A stretch of 64,000 bases of DNA from Erythrobacteraceae bacterium E2-1 Yellow Sea (GCA_014983025.1 JADCLP010000001.1:496001-560000), one strand, 5' to 3'. Counted from the stretch's first letter, positions 9,234 through 18,877 are shown. Numbers and translations: made by a program. The notes: a model not told the origin generated them from the sequence alone.

Positions 9234-9419
9234 ATGGGAAGCAACACGACCATAGACACTGCGCAACCGTTTCCATCGGCAGCCCCGGTGATTACAATGC
9301 GTTTGGCTGGGTATTCATACAATTCGGTGGTTCTGTCCCCACTAGGGACAACGAAAACTTTGCCGGATTTCGCCTATTCTATCACGTCTGAAGACGGCAG
9401 TGGTACGACTTCGAATTGA
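9234..9419 (+). pseudogene. Duplicated 3' tail of the preceding TadE-like gene
   Basis: A 61-codon frame whose residues from about 17 onward repeat the C-terminus of the upstream TadE-like protein: 'ITMRLAGYSY' against 'ITIRLTGMSY', and an identical 'LPDFAYSITSED'. The DNA is also visibly similar (9083-9190 against 9290-9395). It has no leader or membrane helix, so it cannot be a pseudopilin by itself. An ATG at 9234 with GAGGGGC upstream could allow translation. I read it as the remnant of a tandem gene duplication whose 5' part was deleted. It may instead be a kept C-terminal domain peptide. Confidence 0.7.
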
Positions 9420-9444
9420 AAGACGTGAGACATTGAGAAACGAA

Positions 9445-10629
9445 ATGGGAAAACTGGACAATATCCACGATAGTTCGATGAATCGCATCAGCGAGCTACC
9501 ACATGGTGTCCATGTTGTGGCATCGGCAGATATGCTGGCCGGGCTGGACGCGGTACGCGGCGGCGTGGTCGAGGTGGAATGCGCCATTGATGCGCCCCTG
9601 CCCATGTCGAAGATCATCAACGCATCCATCGTAGTCATCGAAGTTGACCCGTCCTCGCGCAATTCGCTGGAGCGGATTGAACGTCTGCGTTCGGAAGTGC
9701 CATCCGTGCCGGTGATCGCTGGCCTGGCCAAGGTGGATATTGCGACTTCGCGCCAATTGCTGCGCCGGGGTGTAAGCGACATTGTCGCCCTGCCCTTCTC
9801 GATTGATGAACTGGTTACATCAATTGTTGATACGGCTGCGCAAATCCAACTGGAAGAACATGTCGAGGCAAAGCTCGCCCCGGTAATCGCAGTGATGAAA
9901 AGCATTGGCGGTTCTGGTGCGACAACAGTTGCAACGCATCTGGCCGCGCAAATGGCGCTGGACAGGGGCAGTCACTGCCGGTCCTGCATTATCGACCTTG
10001 ATTTGCAGGCGGGTGACGCAGCTTCTTATCTGGGATGCAGCCCGCGCCTGACGCTGAGCGATTTGATCGATGCTGATGGACGGCTTGATGAAGACTTGCT
10101 GCGTTCCGTCGCCTGTGAAGGGGACGAACATGTTTTCGTAATTCCCGCCCCTGCGGATATTGTCCCGATTGAATCGATCGATTTCGAACGCCTGATGCGC
10201 ATTATCACGCTGGCACGGCGCCATTTTGATGTTGTTTTGCTGGACCTTCCTTCCAGCTTCACCAATTGGTCATTGTCCACCGCCTTTGCTGCTGATCTGA
10301 CGGTGATGGTTGGCACGCTTACCATCCCCAGCCTGCGCCATGCCAAGCGTCAGCTGGATTTTCTGGTTTCGATGGGCATGGTCCGCGCGAACATCCTGAT
10401 TGCACTCAACCGGGTGGAAAAACGCCTGTTCAAGGCAATCGATGTTGACGATGCCGCAGGTGCATTGAAGCATCCGATTGCGGCTACCATCACAGATGAT
10501 CCCAACCTGCTGCGTACCGCGCAGGACCAGGGCGAATTGGTGGATTCAATCCAGAAGCGCAGCAAATTTTCCAAAGAGATCGCCCATCTGGCTCAATTGG
10601 TCGACAACCGATTGGTGGAGAACGGCTGA
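9445..10629 (+). CDS. cpaE: Tad pilus assembly ATPase-like localisation protein CpaE/TadZ
   Basis: A 394-residue protein of the MinD/ParA superfamily that localises the Tad machine at the pole. A receiver-like N-terminal domain (about 1-130) precedes the P-loop domain. The deviant Walker A region reads 'SIGGSGATT' (about residues 153-161) and lacks the signature Lys, as in many TadZ/CpaE proteins. A 'DLDLQAGDAA' Walker A' segment and a 'VLLDLPSS' Walker B segment follow. I prefer the ATG at 9445 over the upstream GTG at 9400, which lies inside the duplicated tail. It ends one base before cpaF starts. Confidence 0.9.
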   Translation: MGKLDNIHDSSMNRISELPHGVHVVASADMLAGLDAVRGGVVEVECAIDAPLPMSKIINASIVVIEVDPSSRNSLERIERLRSEVPSVPVIAGLAKVDIATSRQLLRRGVSDIVALPFSIDELVTSIVDTAAQIQLEEHVEAKLAPVIAVMKSIGGSGATTVATHLAAQMALDRGSHCRSCIIDLDLQAGDAASYLGCSPRLTLSDLIDADGRLDEDLLRSVACEGDEHVFVIPAPADIVPIESIDFERLMRIITLARRHFDVVLLDLPSSFTNWSLSTAFAADLTVMVGTLTIPSLRHAKRQLDFLVSMGMVRANILIALNRVEKRLFKAIDVDDAAGALKHPIAATITDDPNLLRTAQDQGELVDSIQKRSKFSKEIAHLAQLVDNRLVENG

Positions 10630-10630
10630 C

Positions 10631-12025
10631 ATGTGGAAAATCAAGCGCCCTGAGGATGAAGCACCCGCAGTTGAGGCAGATACATCTGTCCCGGCCTCTC
10701 CTGTAAAGGAAGCGGACAGCTCCATCCTTTACCCGCAACCGACAGCACGTTCGGACAGCCTGCAAAAAATCCGCATGGCGATCCACCAATCGCTGCTGGA
10801 CAAGATCAATCTGTCACTGCTGGACAAACTGCCAGAAGAACAGATCAAGGCAGAAATCACTGCGATCTTGCCTGAATTGCTGGTCTCTTACGACCAGCCG
10901 CTGAACCGTGAAGATCGTACCAACCTCGTCAATGAGGTGATGGATGAACTGCTGGGCCTCGGCCCTCTGGAACCATTGCTGAAGGATGAATCGGTCAACG
11001 ATATTCTCGTTAATGGCTGCGATATCGTGTTTGTTGAACGCGGGGGTAAGCTGGAACGGGTGAGTACACGCTTCCAGGACGAAAAGCACCTGATGCGTAT
11101 CATTCAGAAGATTGTGTCCGCTGTGGGCCGCCGGATCGATGAAAGCTCACCCTTTGTCGATGCGCGCCTTAAGGATGGCTCTCGCGTCAATGCGATTATC
11201 GCCCCGCTTGCGCTGGATGGGTCACTGCTGTCCATTCGTAAATTCGCCAAAGTTCCGATCAGCATGCAGAAACTGGTCGATCTGGGATCGGTCCCGGAAC
11301 CTATGGCGCAGGTTCTGTCTGCCATCGTCCAATCACGGCGGAATGTACTCATTTCCGGCGGTACCGGCTCTGGTAAAACGACTATGCTCAATGCGCTGTC
11401 ATCTTTCATCGATGAAAGCGAGCGTATCGTAACCATCGAAGACTCGGCCGAACTGCAGTTGCAGCAAATCCACGTAGCGCGCCTTGAAACACGCCCACCC
11501 AATATTGAAGGGCGCGGCGAAGTGAGCCAGCGTGATCTGGTCAAGAACGCCCTGCGTATGCGCCCTGACCGCATTATCGTGGGCGAGGTGCGCGCAGGTG
11601 AAGCATTTGACATGCTGCAGGCCATGAATACCGGCCACGATGGGTCGATGACCACAGTTCACGCCAATACGTCACGCGATGCGCTGGCCCGTATCGAACA
11701 GATGGTGGGGATGAGCGGGATCGACATGCCGCAACGTGCCGCCCGTGCGCAGATCGCATCCGCAATCAATGTGGTGCTCCAGGTTTCACGCCTTTCCGAT
11801 GGCCGCCGCAAAGTGACCAGCCTTTCAGAAATTACCGGCATGGAAGGCGATACCATCACCATGCAGGAAATCTTCCGCTTCAAGAAGGAAGGGCTGGACG
11901 AAAACAACAAGGTCATTGGCCATCACGAAGCGACTGGCATCAGGCCGAAATTCCTGCTGGATGCTGAAGCATACGGCATCAAAATGCCCGCAGAACTGTT
12001 CCGCCCGGAGGTTAAACTGAGCTAA
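10631..12025 (+). CDS. cpaF: Tad pilus secretion ATPase CpaF/TadA
   Basis: A 464-residue VirB11/GspE-type hexameric ATPase that powers pilus assembly. An N-terminal polar region is followed by the N1B domain ('DELLGLGPLEPLL', 'VNDILVNG') and the motor domain, with Walker A 'SGGTGSGKTT' near residue 241, an Asp box, 'GEVRAGEAFDMLQAMNTGHDG' (Walker B/His box region) and 'TVHANTSRDAL'. The ATG at 10631 directly follows the cpaE stop and removes an out-of-frame upstream extension. All catalytic motifs are intact. Confidence 0.95.
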   Translation: MWKIKRPEDEAPAVEADTSVPASPVKEADSSILYPQPTARSDSLQKIRMAIHQSLLDKINLSLLDKLPEEQIKAEITAILPELLVSYDQPLNREDRTNLVNEVMDELLGLGPLEPLLKDESVNDILVNGCDIVFVERGGKLERVSTRFQDEKHLMRIIQKIVSAVGRRIDESSPFVDARLKDGSRVNAIIAPLALDGSLLSIRKFAKVPISMQKLVDLGSVPEPMAQVLSAIVQSRRNVLISGGTGSGKTTMLNALSSFIDESERIVTIEDSAELQLQQIHVARLETRPPNIEGRGEVSQRDLVKNALRMRPDRIIVGEVRAGEAFDMLQAMNTGHDGSMTTVHANTSRDALARIEQMVGMSGIDMPQRAARAQIASAINVVLQVSRLSDGRRKVTSLSEITGMEGDTITMQEIFRFKKEGLDENNKVIGHHEATGIRPKFLLDAEAYGIKMPAELFRPEVKLS

Positions 12026-12028
12026 GCC

Positions 12029-13030
12029 ATGACCTCAGAAATCATCCGTATCTTCATATTGCTGGCCATTTTCGCGGCCGTGTTCCTGATTATTCAGGTT
12101 GTTGGCACCAGTTTGGCCCGCAATCGAACCCATCGCGGCGCTGTGAACCGCCGTTTGCAAATGATTGCTTCTGGTGAAGATCGTGAGGCTGTGATCGGCA
12201 AGCTGGTGAAAAACCGGCCGACAGGATACAGCGACCTTCCGATCTGGTTTGCCACGATTGCTGGCAAGATTGAACGGATGGTATTTGTATCCGGCGCTAC
12301 ATTCACGACCAGCCAGCTGGGGCTTTTCATCTTGATCGGGGTGGTGGCGCTGTTTGTCATTACCATGCTGATTGTAGCACTTACTGGAACCAGTATCGGT
12401 CTTGGCGTCATTTTGCTGGTGACACTATTCAGCCTGGCGGCCGCCGTAGGACTGCCGCTGATGATACTCAGCCGCATGGCGGACCTTCGACGCAAACGGA
12501 TGGAACACCAATTCCCGGTTGCGCTTGATATCTTCGTTCGTGCCCTTCGTTCAGGCCACCCTGTGGCGGCGGCGATCGACCTGCTGACGCGTGAAATGGA
12601 AGATCCGATCGGTACGGAATTCGGCCTGATCAGCGATGAAGTGGCCTATGGCGCCGATCTTGTCGCATCGCTGGAACATATGGCAGATCGTTGGGATCTG
12701 GACGATATGAAGATGTTTGTTGTCAGCCTGTCTGTGCAGAGCCAGACCGGGGGTAACCTGGCGGAAATTCTCGACAATATCTCCAAGGTGATCCGCGAAC
12801 GTCACCAGATGTTTCTGAAAGTGAAGGCATTGAGTTCTGAAGGCCGGATGACAGCATGGATGCTGAGCGTTCTGCCGATCCTTGCCTTTGTCTCCATCTT
12901 CCTGGTGACACCTCAATATTACCTCGACACTTCAGAAGATCCCATTTTCCTCTATGGGTTTATCACACTGATTATCATGTATTTAGTGGGCGTTTACATC
13001 ATCAGACGCCTGGTGGACATTAAGGTCTGA
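12029..13030 (+). CDS. tadB: Tad inner-membrane platform protein TadB
   Basis: A 333-residue polytopic membrane protein of the GspF/T2SSF family. It has N-terminal helices (about residues 5-25 and 95-150), a cytoplasmic GspF domain with 'FPVALDIFVRALRSGHPVAAA' and 'VSLSVQSQTGGNLAEIL' (residues about 160-260), and C-terminal helices. With TadC it forms the platform that couples CpaF to pilin polymerisation. It begins three bases after cpaF and ends one base before tadC. Confidence 0.93.
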   Translation: MTSEIIRIFILLAIFAAVFLIIQVVGTSLARNRTHRGAVNRRLQMIASGEDREAVIGKLVKNRPTGYSDLPIWFATIAGKIERMVFVSGATFTTSQLGLFILIGVVALFVITMLIVALTGTSIGLGVILLVTLFSLAAAVGLPLMILSRMADLRRKRMEHQFPVALDIFVRALRSGHPVAAAIDLLTREMEDPIGTEFGLISDEVAYGADLVASLEHMADRWDLDDMKMFVVSLSVQSQTGGNLAEILDNISKVIRERHQMFLKVKALSSEGRMTAWMLSVLPILAFVSIFLVTPQYYLDTSEDPIFLYGFITLIIMYLVGVYIIRRLVDIKV

Positions 13031-13031
13031 T

Positions 13032-14003
13032 ATGCTTGAAATTGCCGCCTCCAATGTAATCGTCCGGGCGCTGATCCTGATTGGCATTTTCGGGCTGGTG
13101 GCAATCGCTGTTTTCGCCATCTACGGCATTACATCGCGCCGCATGCGCGTGTCGCGTGATCTTGCCGCCCTGAGTGGAGATATTGCCGGAATAAACAGCG
13201 AATCCCTGACCCGACAGAAGAATGAAGGGGCCTGGGCAAGGATGGTGAAGCGGATTGAGGAAAGCGGCCTCAATCTGGGAGATACGGACGAAAGCAAGCT
13301 GGCAAAATTGCTGCGTGAAGCAGGCTATATTTCTCCGTCAGCGCCGCGTGTTTACACACTGGTGCGATTGATGATGATCTTTCTGCTGCCGGGCGCGTAC
13401 CTTCTTTCCGTGGCGCTTCAGTCTGAAGCACCGACTGCATTACGTATGTATTTCACCTGCGCATTTCTGGCACTGCTCGGGCTCTATATCCCTGCGCTGT
13501 TTGTTCGTGCCAAGGCGGACCGGCGACGGCAGGAAATTATCAACGGCTTTCCGGACTGCCTTGATCTGATGCTGGTGTGTGTGGAAGCCGGCCTTGGCCT
13601 TGAATCTGCGTTGGACCGCGTGGGCCGCGAAATGGCCACCACTCACCCACTGATTTCCGGCATGTTGACCGAAACGAACCTTCTAATGCGCGCAGGTGCC
13701 ACTCGCGAAGATGCCTTGCGCAAATTGGGCGAAGTGGCTGGTGTTGATGAGATCAAATCTTTTGCAACCCTGCTGATCCAATCGGATAAGTTGGGTACCA
13801 GCCTGGCAGCGACTCTGCGCGTGTATTCGGCTGAAATGCGCGAAGCGCGCCGGTTACGTGCGGAAGAAAAAGCGCACCGGCTGCCTGTTCTGCTGTCGAT
13901 CCCGCTGGTCGTTTTCATGCTGCCCACAATGATCGGTGTATTGATCCTGCCAGCCGTTATCATGTCCATCCGCAAAATTTTGCCTTCAATGGGAGGGGGA
14001 TAA
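13032..14003 (+). CDS. tadC: Tad inner-membrane platform protein TadC
   Basis: A 323-residue GspF-family membrane protein, the partner of TadB. N-terminal helix (about 10-30), two central helices (about 115-165), a GspF domain with 'GFPDCLDLMLVCVEAGLGLESAL' and 'FATLLIQSDKLGTSLAATLR', and C-terminal helices ending near the stop. Length and arrangement fit the family. The adjacent genes are separated by only 1-4 bases. Confidence 0.93.
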   Translation: MLEIAASNVIVRALILIGIFGLVAIAVFAIYGITSRRMRVSRDLAALSGDIAGINSESLTRQKNEGAWARMVKRIEESGLNLGDTDESKLAKLLREAGYISPSAPRVYTLVRLMMIFLLPGAYLLSVALQSEAPTALRMYFTCAFLALLGLYIPALFVRAKADRRRQEIINGFPDCLDLMLVCVEAGLGLESALDRVGREMATTHPLISGMLTETNLLMRAGATREDALRKLGEVAGVDEIKSFATLLIQSDKLGTSLAATLRVYSAEMREARRLRAEEKAHRLPVLLSIPLVVFMLPTMIGVLILPAVIMSIRKILPSMGGG

Positions 14004-14007
14004 GCCC

Positions 14008-14880
14008 ATGTCTAAATCCACCACGATCCGTTTTGCCACCTGTGCTGCTGTCGCCATGTCATTGTCTGGCTGCCAGGGCATCTGGAATACGTTGGGCTTT
14101 GGTGGCCCCAAGGATGAAATCCGCCGCGCCGATGCATCACAGCCGCTGTTCGGTGCAGAAGAGCTGGAACAAGGGCGCCTGGCACTGAAGGCGGATCACC
14201 CCGCACGCGCCATTCAGATGTTCCGCCTTGCAGCAATGGATGAAAAATCCGCACCCGATGCATTCAATGGTCTGGGCGTGGCATATGCAAAATTGGGCCG
14301 TGCCGATCTGGCTGAACGCTATTTCCAGATGGCTGTGTCTCTCGATTCCAGCAATCCGAAATTTGCGGCTAATCTTGACCGTTTCTACAATTCGCGCTTG
14401 GCCACCTCTGCCCGCGCGCTGGCCATGCGTGAACAACAGGCCCAGGCAGTTTTAGCCAAGGCCGCCGATGCCGCTGCAGAGCAGGGCCTGCTTGCACCGG
14501 TAGAGCAAGCCGCGGTTGAACGCCGCGGTGCAGTGACCCTTGAGCGCGCGCCAGTGCGTATCACCCGTACTTCAGGCAATGAATTGCGCATCGCGACGCA
14601 GCAAAACGTCAATGTGGCGCGCGGTTCGGTCCCGACCATGGCGGCACGTCATTCCTCAACTGTTCAGGCTGAAGATGGGGCCAGCACCCCGACAGGGGAA
14701 AAAACGTCCAGCGTAGCCAAAAGCTCGCGGATCAGTATGGTTGGTGCGGCCAATGGCACACAGTCCTATCCGGCCCGCATCAGTTTGGGGCGCCCGGACT
14801 CGCAAGGGCAGACCGCTTTGCGCAGCCGCAGCTATCCGCTGCGCATTGCATTGACACCTGCACAATCTGCTGACGAGTAA
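14008..14880 (+). CDS. tadD: Tad pilus lipoprotein TadD (TPR protein)
   Basis: A 290-residue lipoprotein; the signal ends with the lipobox 'SLSGC' (Cys at about residue 22). Residues about 50-125 form tetratricopeptide repeats ('AFNGLGVAYAKLGRADLAERYFQMA' type), which in TadD act as a pilotin or scaffold for secretin assembly. The C-terminal half is low-complexity and Ser/Thr/Ala-rich. It follows tadC by four bases. Confidence 0.9.
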   Translation: MSKSTTIRFATCAAVAMSLSGCQGIWNTLGFGGPKDEIRRADASQPLFGAEELEQGRLALKADHPARAIQMFRLAAMDEKSAPDAFNGLGVAYAKLGRADLAERYFQMAVSLDSSNPKFAANLDRFYNSRLATSARALAMREQQAQAVLAKAADAAAEQGLLAPVEQAAVERRGAVTLERAPVRITRTSGNELRIATQQNVNVARGSVPTMAARHSSTVQAEDGASTPTGEKTSSVAKSSRISMVGAANGTQSYPARISLGRPDSQGQTALRSRSYPLRIALTPAQSADE

Positions 14881-14884
14881 GCTC

Positions 14885-15358
14885 TTGGAGACCGATCTGC
14901 TCTGGCCGATCGGCCTCACCCTGTTGCTGGGTTATGGCGCGTATAGTGACGTGGTCACGCGTCGCCTGCCCAACTGGCTTGCACTGGCGCTGCTGGTGAC
15001 CGGCATTGCCCATGCCTATATTTCGACAGGTAATTTTACTGATACAGGCATGCATGCAGCACATGCGGGCATCGCCCTTGTGACTGGCCTACCGCTTTTT
15101 GCGACAGGCATTCTGGGCGGTGGCGACGTCAAATTCTATACTGGCCTTGCCAGCTGGTTCCCCCTTACCATGGGGCCAGACCTTTTGATCCGTGTGGCAC
15201 TGTTGGGCGGGATATTCACCCTGTTGTGGTTGGTTATCAGGCGTATCCAGCCCAGAAATAGTGATCAGAAAAACACTGTGTTTACCAAGTTTCCATATGG
15301 TATTGCCATTGCAGCAGGCGGCATGGTGATGGCTTGGACCGCAGCATTGCCCGGCTGA
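14885..15358 (+). CDS. cpaA: Prepilin peptidase CpaA/TadV
   Basis: A 157-residue integral membrane aspartic protease of the GxGD type that cleaves Flp and TadE leaders. The two catalytic Asp residues are visible as 'GAYSDVVTRRLPN' (about residue 22) and 'GGGDVKF' (about residue 80). About four to five helices are present. No ATG is available near the N-terminus. The TTG at 14885, four bases after tadD, gives the normal length, and ACGAG in the tadD tail may be its ribosome site. Confidence 0.88.
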   Translation: METDLLWPIGLTLLLGYGAYSDVVTRRLPNWLALALLVTGIAHAYISTGNFTDTGMHAAHAGIALVTGLPLFATGILGGGDVKFYTGLASWFPLTMGPDLLIRVALLGGIFTLLWLVIRRIQPRNSDQKNTVFTKFPYGIAIAAGGMVMAWTAALPG

Positions 15359-15376
15359 CCTTGCATCCAGCCAAGA

Positions 15377-16111
15377 ATGTTTGAAAAAATGAGCTACGTT
15401 GACGCACCTTCACACTGGCAGAATTGGGCCGATAATGGGCTGGACCATTTGCCGCGCCTGACGATGCTGGCGGCGGTTACGCTGGTATGGGTGTTGACGC
15501 TGGCCTGGCCGCCACCACCGCCCGGTTCACAGCCACGTATTGATCCTGCGCGCGAATTCACTCCAGGTTATCCGCTGCGCGTGGCCCTTCCCGATGCAGA
15601 ACCTGTACCACTGGAAGAATTGAGCGAATTGGTGAAAGAGCATCAGGCGTTGGCTGATCTCGATATCGATATTCCCAAACCTGCTGCAGAAGCAGCACCA
15701 CAGAAAATAAGCTCGCAGAAGCAAAGCAGCACCTTCGATGCACAATTTGCCGATCTCTCTTTGGAACCCGGCGAATTTCTGAAACTGGATTACGACATCA
15801 ATGAGCCAGGAAAGAAACGAAGCCAGATCAATTCAAACGACGGCAGTCTGACCGTAGAAAAACCGCTCTATATCAATGGTGTCAAAACTGGTGCGGCCAA
15901 AATCCGGATCGAGGAAGGCGCACAGATCCTGATTTCAACCTCTGCAGTGGCAAAGGCGCTGGGCGATCGCGCCACCACTCTGCCCAGCCGTATTTCTGGC
16001 GTGCTGGCGCAGGGAACAGGATATATCCCATTCTACGAATTGCGTGGTGCAGGAATTGCCGTGGAATATGACCCGGTGGGAGATCGCGTCTCCCTATCCA
16101 TGCCATCCTGA
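15377..16111 (+). CDS. Membrane-anchored protein of unknown function, last gene of the tad locus
   Basis: A 244-residue protein with one hydrophobic segment (about 28-47) followed by a Pro-rich linker ('WPPPPPGS') and a periplasmic part. A long acidic/Gln/Lys-rich region leads to a compact C-terminal domain (about 155-244) with 'LYINGVKTGAAKIRIEEGAQILISTSAV', reminiscent of small anchored accessory proteins. I do not recognise a family. It follows the prepilin peptidase by 18 bases in the same direction, so it is probably part of the pilus operon. Confidence 0.75.
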   Translation: MFEKMSYVDAPSHWQNWADNGLDHLPRLTMLAAVTLVWVLTLAWPPPPPGSQPRIDPAREFTPGYPLRVALPDAEPVPLEELSELVKEHQALADLDIDIPKPAAEAAPQKISSQKQSSTFDAQFADLSLEPGEFLKLDYDINEPGKKRSQINSNDGSLTVEKPLYINGVKTGAAKIRIEEGAQILISTSAVAKALGDRATTLPSRISGVLAQGTGYIPFYELRGAGIAVEYDPVGDRVSLSMPS

Positions 16112-16124
16112 AGAAATTGGACAC

Positions 16125-16916
16125 TTACTGTCCGGTCAAATGTGCGACCAGCGCCTTGACCTTTTTCTGGCGCCACTGCGGCAGGGGAGCAACCAGCCAA
16201 TAGGCACGGCGGCCGTCATTGGGGCCATCCAATACGGTTAACCGCCCGCTTTCAATCGCTTCTTCCACCAAAGGCAGGGGCAAGATCGTGCGCCCAAGAC
16301 CAGAAATGGCAGAACTGAGTGCCTGCCCCGGATTACCTGTGGTTATGCCAGCGATCACTCCATCGGGTAAGGGGGAACCGGGCCAACTGATCCATTCATC
16401 TTGCGCATTGGGCGCGGCCACAGTGGCACTTTGCGCTTCGGCCAGTTGCACACCTTCCAAATCCCCAGGGCCATCCACCAGACGAATGGCAATATCCAGA
16501 TTGGCTTCTGTGAAATCCGCATTCTCGTCTGCCACGATGTTGAATTGCACTTGCGGATTGGCAGATTTGAAGCTGGCCAGCCGCGTGCCCAGCCATTGGG
16601 CATAGAATTCGCGCGGGACAGCAATGGTGTACCTATCGCTGGCCTGGCCAGCCTGCATCGCCTGCACACTTTCTTCAAACCGCAGAAAGCCTTCGCGCAA
16701 AGCGTCCAGCCCGGCGCAACCTTCCGGTGTCAGTTCCAGCCCCTTGCTGGTCCGGCGGAACAGGACCACGCCCAGGTGATCTTCCAAAGCGCGGATCTGC
16801 TGGCCCACGGCAGCAGGTGTCACAGCCAGTTCATCCGCAGCGCGGGTGAATGATAAATGGCGCGCCGCCGCGTCATAGACGCGCAGGGCATTAAGGGGCA
16901 GGTGCGTTCTTTTCAT
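16125..16916 (-). CDS. LysR-type transcriptional regulator (GcvA-like)
   Basis: A 263-residue regulator. The N-terminal winged helix-turn-helix (about residues 6-65, 'ALRVYDAAARHLSFTRAADELAVTPAAVGQQIRALE') is followed by a LysR substrate-binding domain. 'SFTRAADEL' and 'LFRRTSKGLELT' match the GcvA subgroup. It is convergent with the tad locus (14 bases apart). The target and effector cannot be told from sequence; no obvious divergent partner gene is present. Confidence 0.88.
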   Translation of the reverse strand: MKRTHLPLNALRVYDAAARHLSFTRAADELAVTPAAVGQQIRALEDHLGVVLFRRTSKGLELTPEGCAGLDALREGFLRFEESVQAMQAGQASDRYTIAVPREFYAQWLGTRLASFKSANPQVQFNIVADENADFTEANLDIAIRLVDGPGDLEGVQLAEAQSATVAAPNAQDEWISWPGSPLPDGVIAGITTGNPGQALSSAISGLGRTILPLPLVEEAIESGRLTVLDGPNDGRRAYWLVAPLPQWRQKKVKALVAHLTGQ

Positions 16917-16972
16917 GGAAATCGCGATTTAGTGCTGAGTGCAGCGCAGCGCAACCACGCAGCGACCGGCAA

Positions 16973-17371
16973 TCAATCTGCCGTGGCTGGTGCTGCCAGC
17001 GGAAAATAGGGAATGCGCACTTCCAGCTGTGACCTATCTTCACGCAGGAAAGTATAAAACCCTTCCATTGAACCATGCGGCGTGGTGAGCGGGCAGCCAG
17101 ATACGTAATCATGGCTTTGCCCCGGCTTCAACTGGGGCTGTTCGCCAACCACCCCTTCTCCGTCCACATGATTGACCATGCCGCGTGCATCGGTGATCCG
17201 CCAGTGACGGCTGCGCAATTGCAATGTCTCATGACTGCCGTTTTCGATCCGGATATGGTAAACCCAGAACCACTTTCCGGCTTCCGGATGCGATTGTTCG
17301 GGCAGAAAGTTCACGGCCACACGCACGGTCACTCCGTCGGTGATGGCAGCGTGTTGGAACAATTCCTTCAT
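16973..17371 (-). CDS. apaG: ApaG family protein
   Basis: A 132-residue ApaG protein with a single fibronectin-III-like fold. Conserved family stretches include 'YHIRIEN', 'LRSRHWRITDARG' and 'GVVGEQPQLKPGQSHDYVSGCPL', then 'GSMEGFY'. ApaG is linked to Co2+ resistance and diadenosine tetraphosphate levels in enterobacteria, with no settled biochemical role. I use the ATG at 17371 (GAG ribosome site upstream) rather than the TTG at 17383. Confidence 0.92.
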   Translation of the reverse strand: MKELFQHAAITDGVTVRVAVNFLPEQSHPEAGKWFWVYHIRIENGSHETLQLRSRHWRITDARGMVNHVDGEGVVGEQPQLKPGQSHDYVSGCPLTTPHGSMEGFYTFLREDRSQLEVRIPYFPLAAPATAD

Positions 17372-17599
17372 GACATTTCTCAAGTTAACGCTCTTACGCG
17401 CCGGGACAAGGGGCTGATCGGTAAAAATCCACCTCTATGTTATCAAAAGCGGCCTCTATGCACTGCTCTGCATGTCCCCGCACGCGACAACGCCCTTCAC
17501 CTGGCAGTTAAATTTAAGCCTTTGTGAACCATAAATCCTGCCAATTCTTTAGGGGCGATACGTGCATGGGTGCCTGATGGGATTCGAGCAACAGGTATC

Positions 17600-18877
17600 A
17601 TGACCATGCGTAAACTGTTTAACCGCCTACGCGATCTGAAGAAGGATCTGCGCGGGAACGTGCTGATAATTACCGCACTAGGCTCTGCCTCTTTGGTGGG
17701 GGCAGCGGGCCTGGGCGTGGACACGGTCCAGTGGTTCCTGTGGAAACGCGAATTGCAACAGGCGGCTGATTCCGGTGCTCTGGCAGGTGCCTATAACCTC
17801 TACAGTGGCAATGCATGGTCAGATGATGCCAAGGCAGAGGTGAACCGCAACTTCACCGATACCGTAACCTTCGAACGCGTGGTGAACCCACCGCAAGCTG
17901 GCGCCTTCACCGGCGATACCGGAGCGATTGAGGTGCTGATCTCCCACACCCGCACTCTACCATTTTCCAGCCTGTTCCTTTCCAGTGGGGCCACAATCCG
18001 CACACGCGCCGTGGCAACGGCTGTGGCCGCAGGCCAGCCATGCGTGATTGGATTGGCCACCGATGGCATCGGCATCGACGTGTTTGGTAATGCTTCGGTG
18101 GATCTGGACTGCCCGGTTGCCTCCAATTCGCCTGAAGGGGTATCGGTCGATGTAGGCGGCACGGGCTTCCTCGACACCAACCTGATCATGAGCGTGGGCG
18201 GGATCGATTATGGGTCAGGCAACATCCCTGCTGATGCCGCGATTGTGCCTTATGGCCTGCCTGTAAGTGATCCACTGGATGATCGTGCGATGACAATCCC
18301 CTCAGGCTCATGCAATCATAATAATTTTGGCGTAACGCCAAGCCAGAACGTGACTATCAATCCAGGTCGATACTGTGGCGGTATGGATCTGAAAGGCACT
18401 GTCACACTCAACCCCGGTGTCTACATCATCGACAAAGGCAGCTTCAAGGTGAACTCCAGCGCCACAGTTGTTGGCGATGGGGTGACCATCATTCTGACTG
18501 GCGACACTGCTTCCAACGTTGCTGATATCCAGATCAATGGTAGTGCGGAACTAGATCTCAGCGCGCCGACCGCTGCCGAAGCAGCCGCTTCGCCATTCAA
18601 CAACAGCGATTGGTCTGGCGTGCTTTTCTATCAAAGCAAGCTTGGTGACGGCATCCAGAACACCATCAATGGCGGTGCAGACATCAACCTGGATGGCATC
18701 ATCTACATGCCCACGGGTGAGCTGACCTATAACGGCAATGCCGCGCAAAGTGCGCAGTGCCTGTTGATGATCACCGAACGGGTCAATTTCGGCGGTACCA
18801 ATGATATTGCCAATAATTGCAATGATGAAATTGACGATGCGCTGACCAATGCCTTTGTCATCAGGGTGGTGGAGTGA
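17600..18877 (+). CDS. TadG-like protein of a second pseudopilin cassette
   Basis: A 425-residue TadG-like protein. After a basic leader ('LKKDLRGNVLIITALGSASLVGAAGLGVD') comes one membrane helix, 'KRELQQAADSGALAGA' (the TadG hallmark), and a large exported domain rich in Gly, Asn and short beta repeats ('GNPGVYIID'-like region about residues 255-310) that may form a beta-helix. It heads a three-gene group separate from the main tad locus, with no ATPase or platform gene of its own, so it probably depends on the main machine. Start: ATG at 17600, although the ATG at 17606 is also possible. Confidence 0.82.
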   Translation: MTMRKLFNRLRDLKKDLRGNVLIITALGSASLVGAAGLGVDTVQWFLWKRELQQAADSGALAGAYNLYSGNAWSDDAKAEVNRNFTDTVTFERVVNPPQAGAFTGDTGAIEVLISHTRTLPFSSLFLSSGATIRTRAVATAVAAGQPCVIGLATDGIGIDVFGNASVDLDCPVASNSPEGVSVDVGGTGFLDTNLIMSVGGIDYGSGNIPADAAIVPYGLPVSDPLDDRAMTIPSGSCNHNNFGVTPSQNVTINPGRYCGGMDLKGTVTLNPGVYIIDKGSFKVNSSATVVGDGVTIILTGDTASNVADIQINGSAELDLSAPTAAEAAASPFNNSDWSGVLFYQSKLGDGIQNTINGGADINLDGIIYMPTGELTYNGNAAQSAQCLLMITERVNFGGTNDIANNCNDEIDDALTNAFVIRVVE

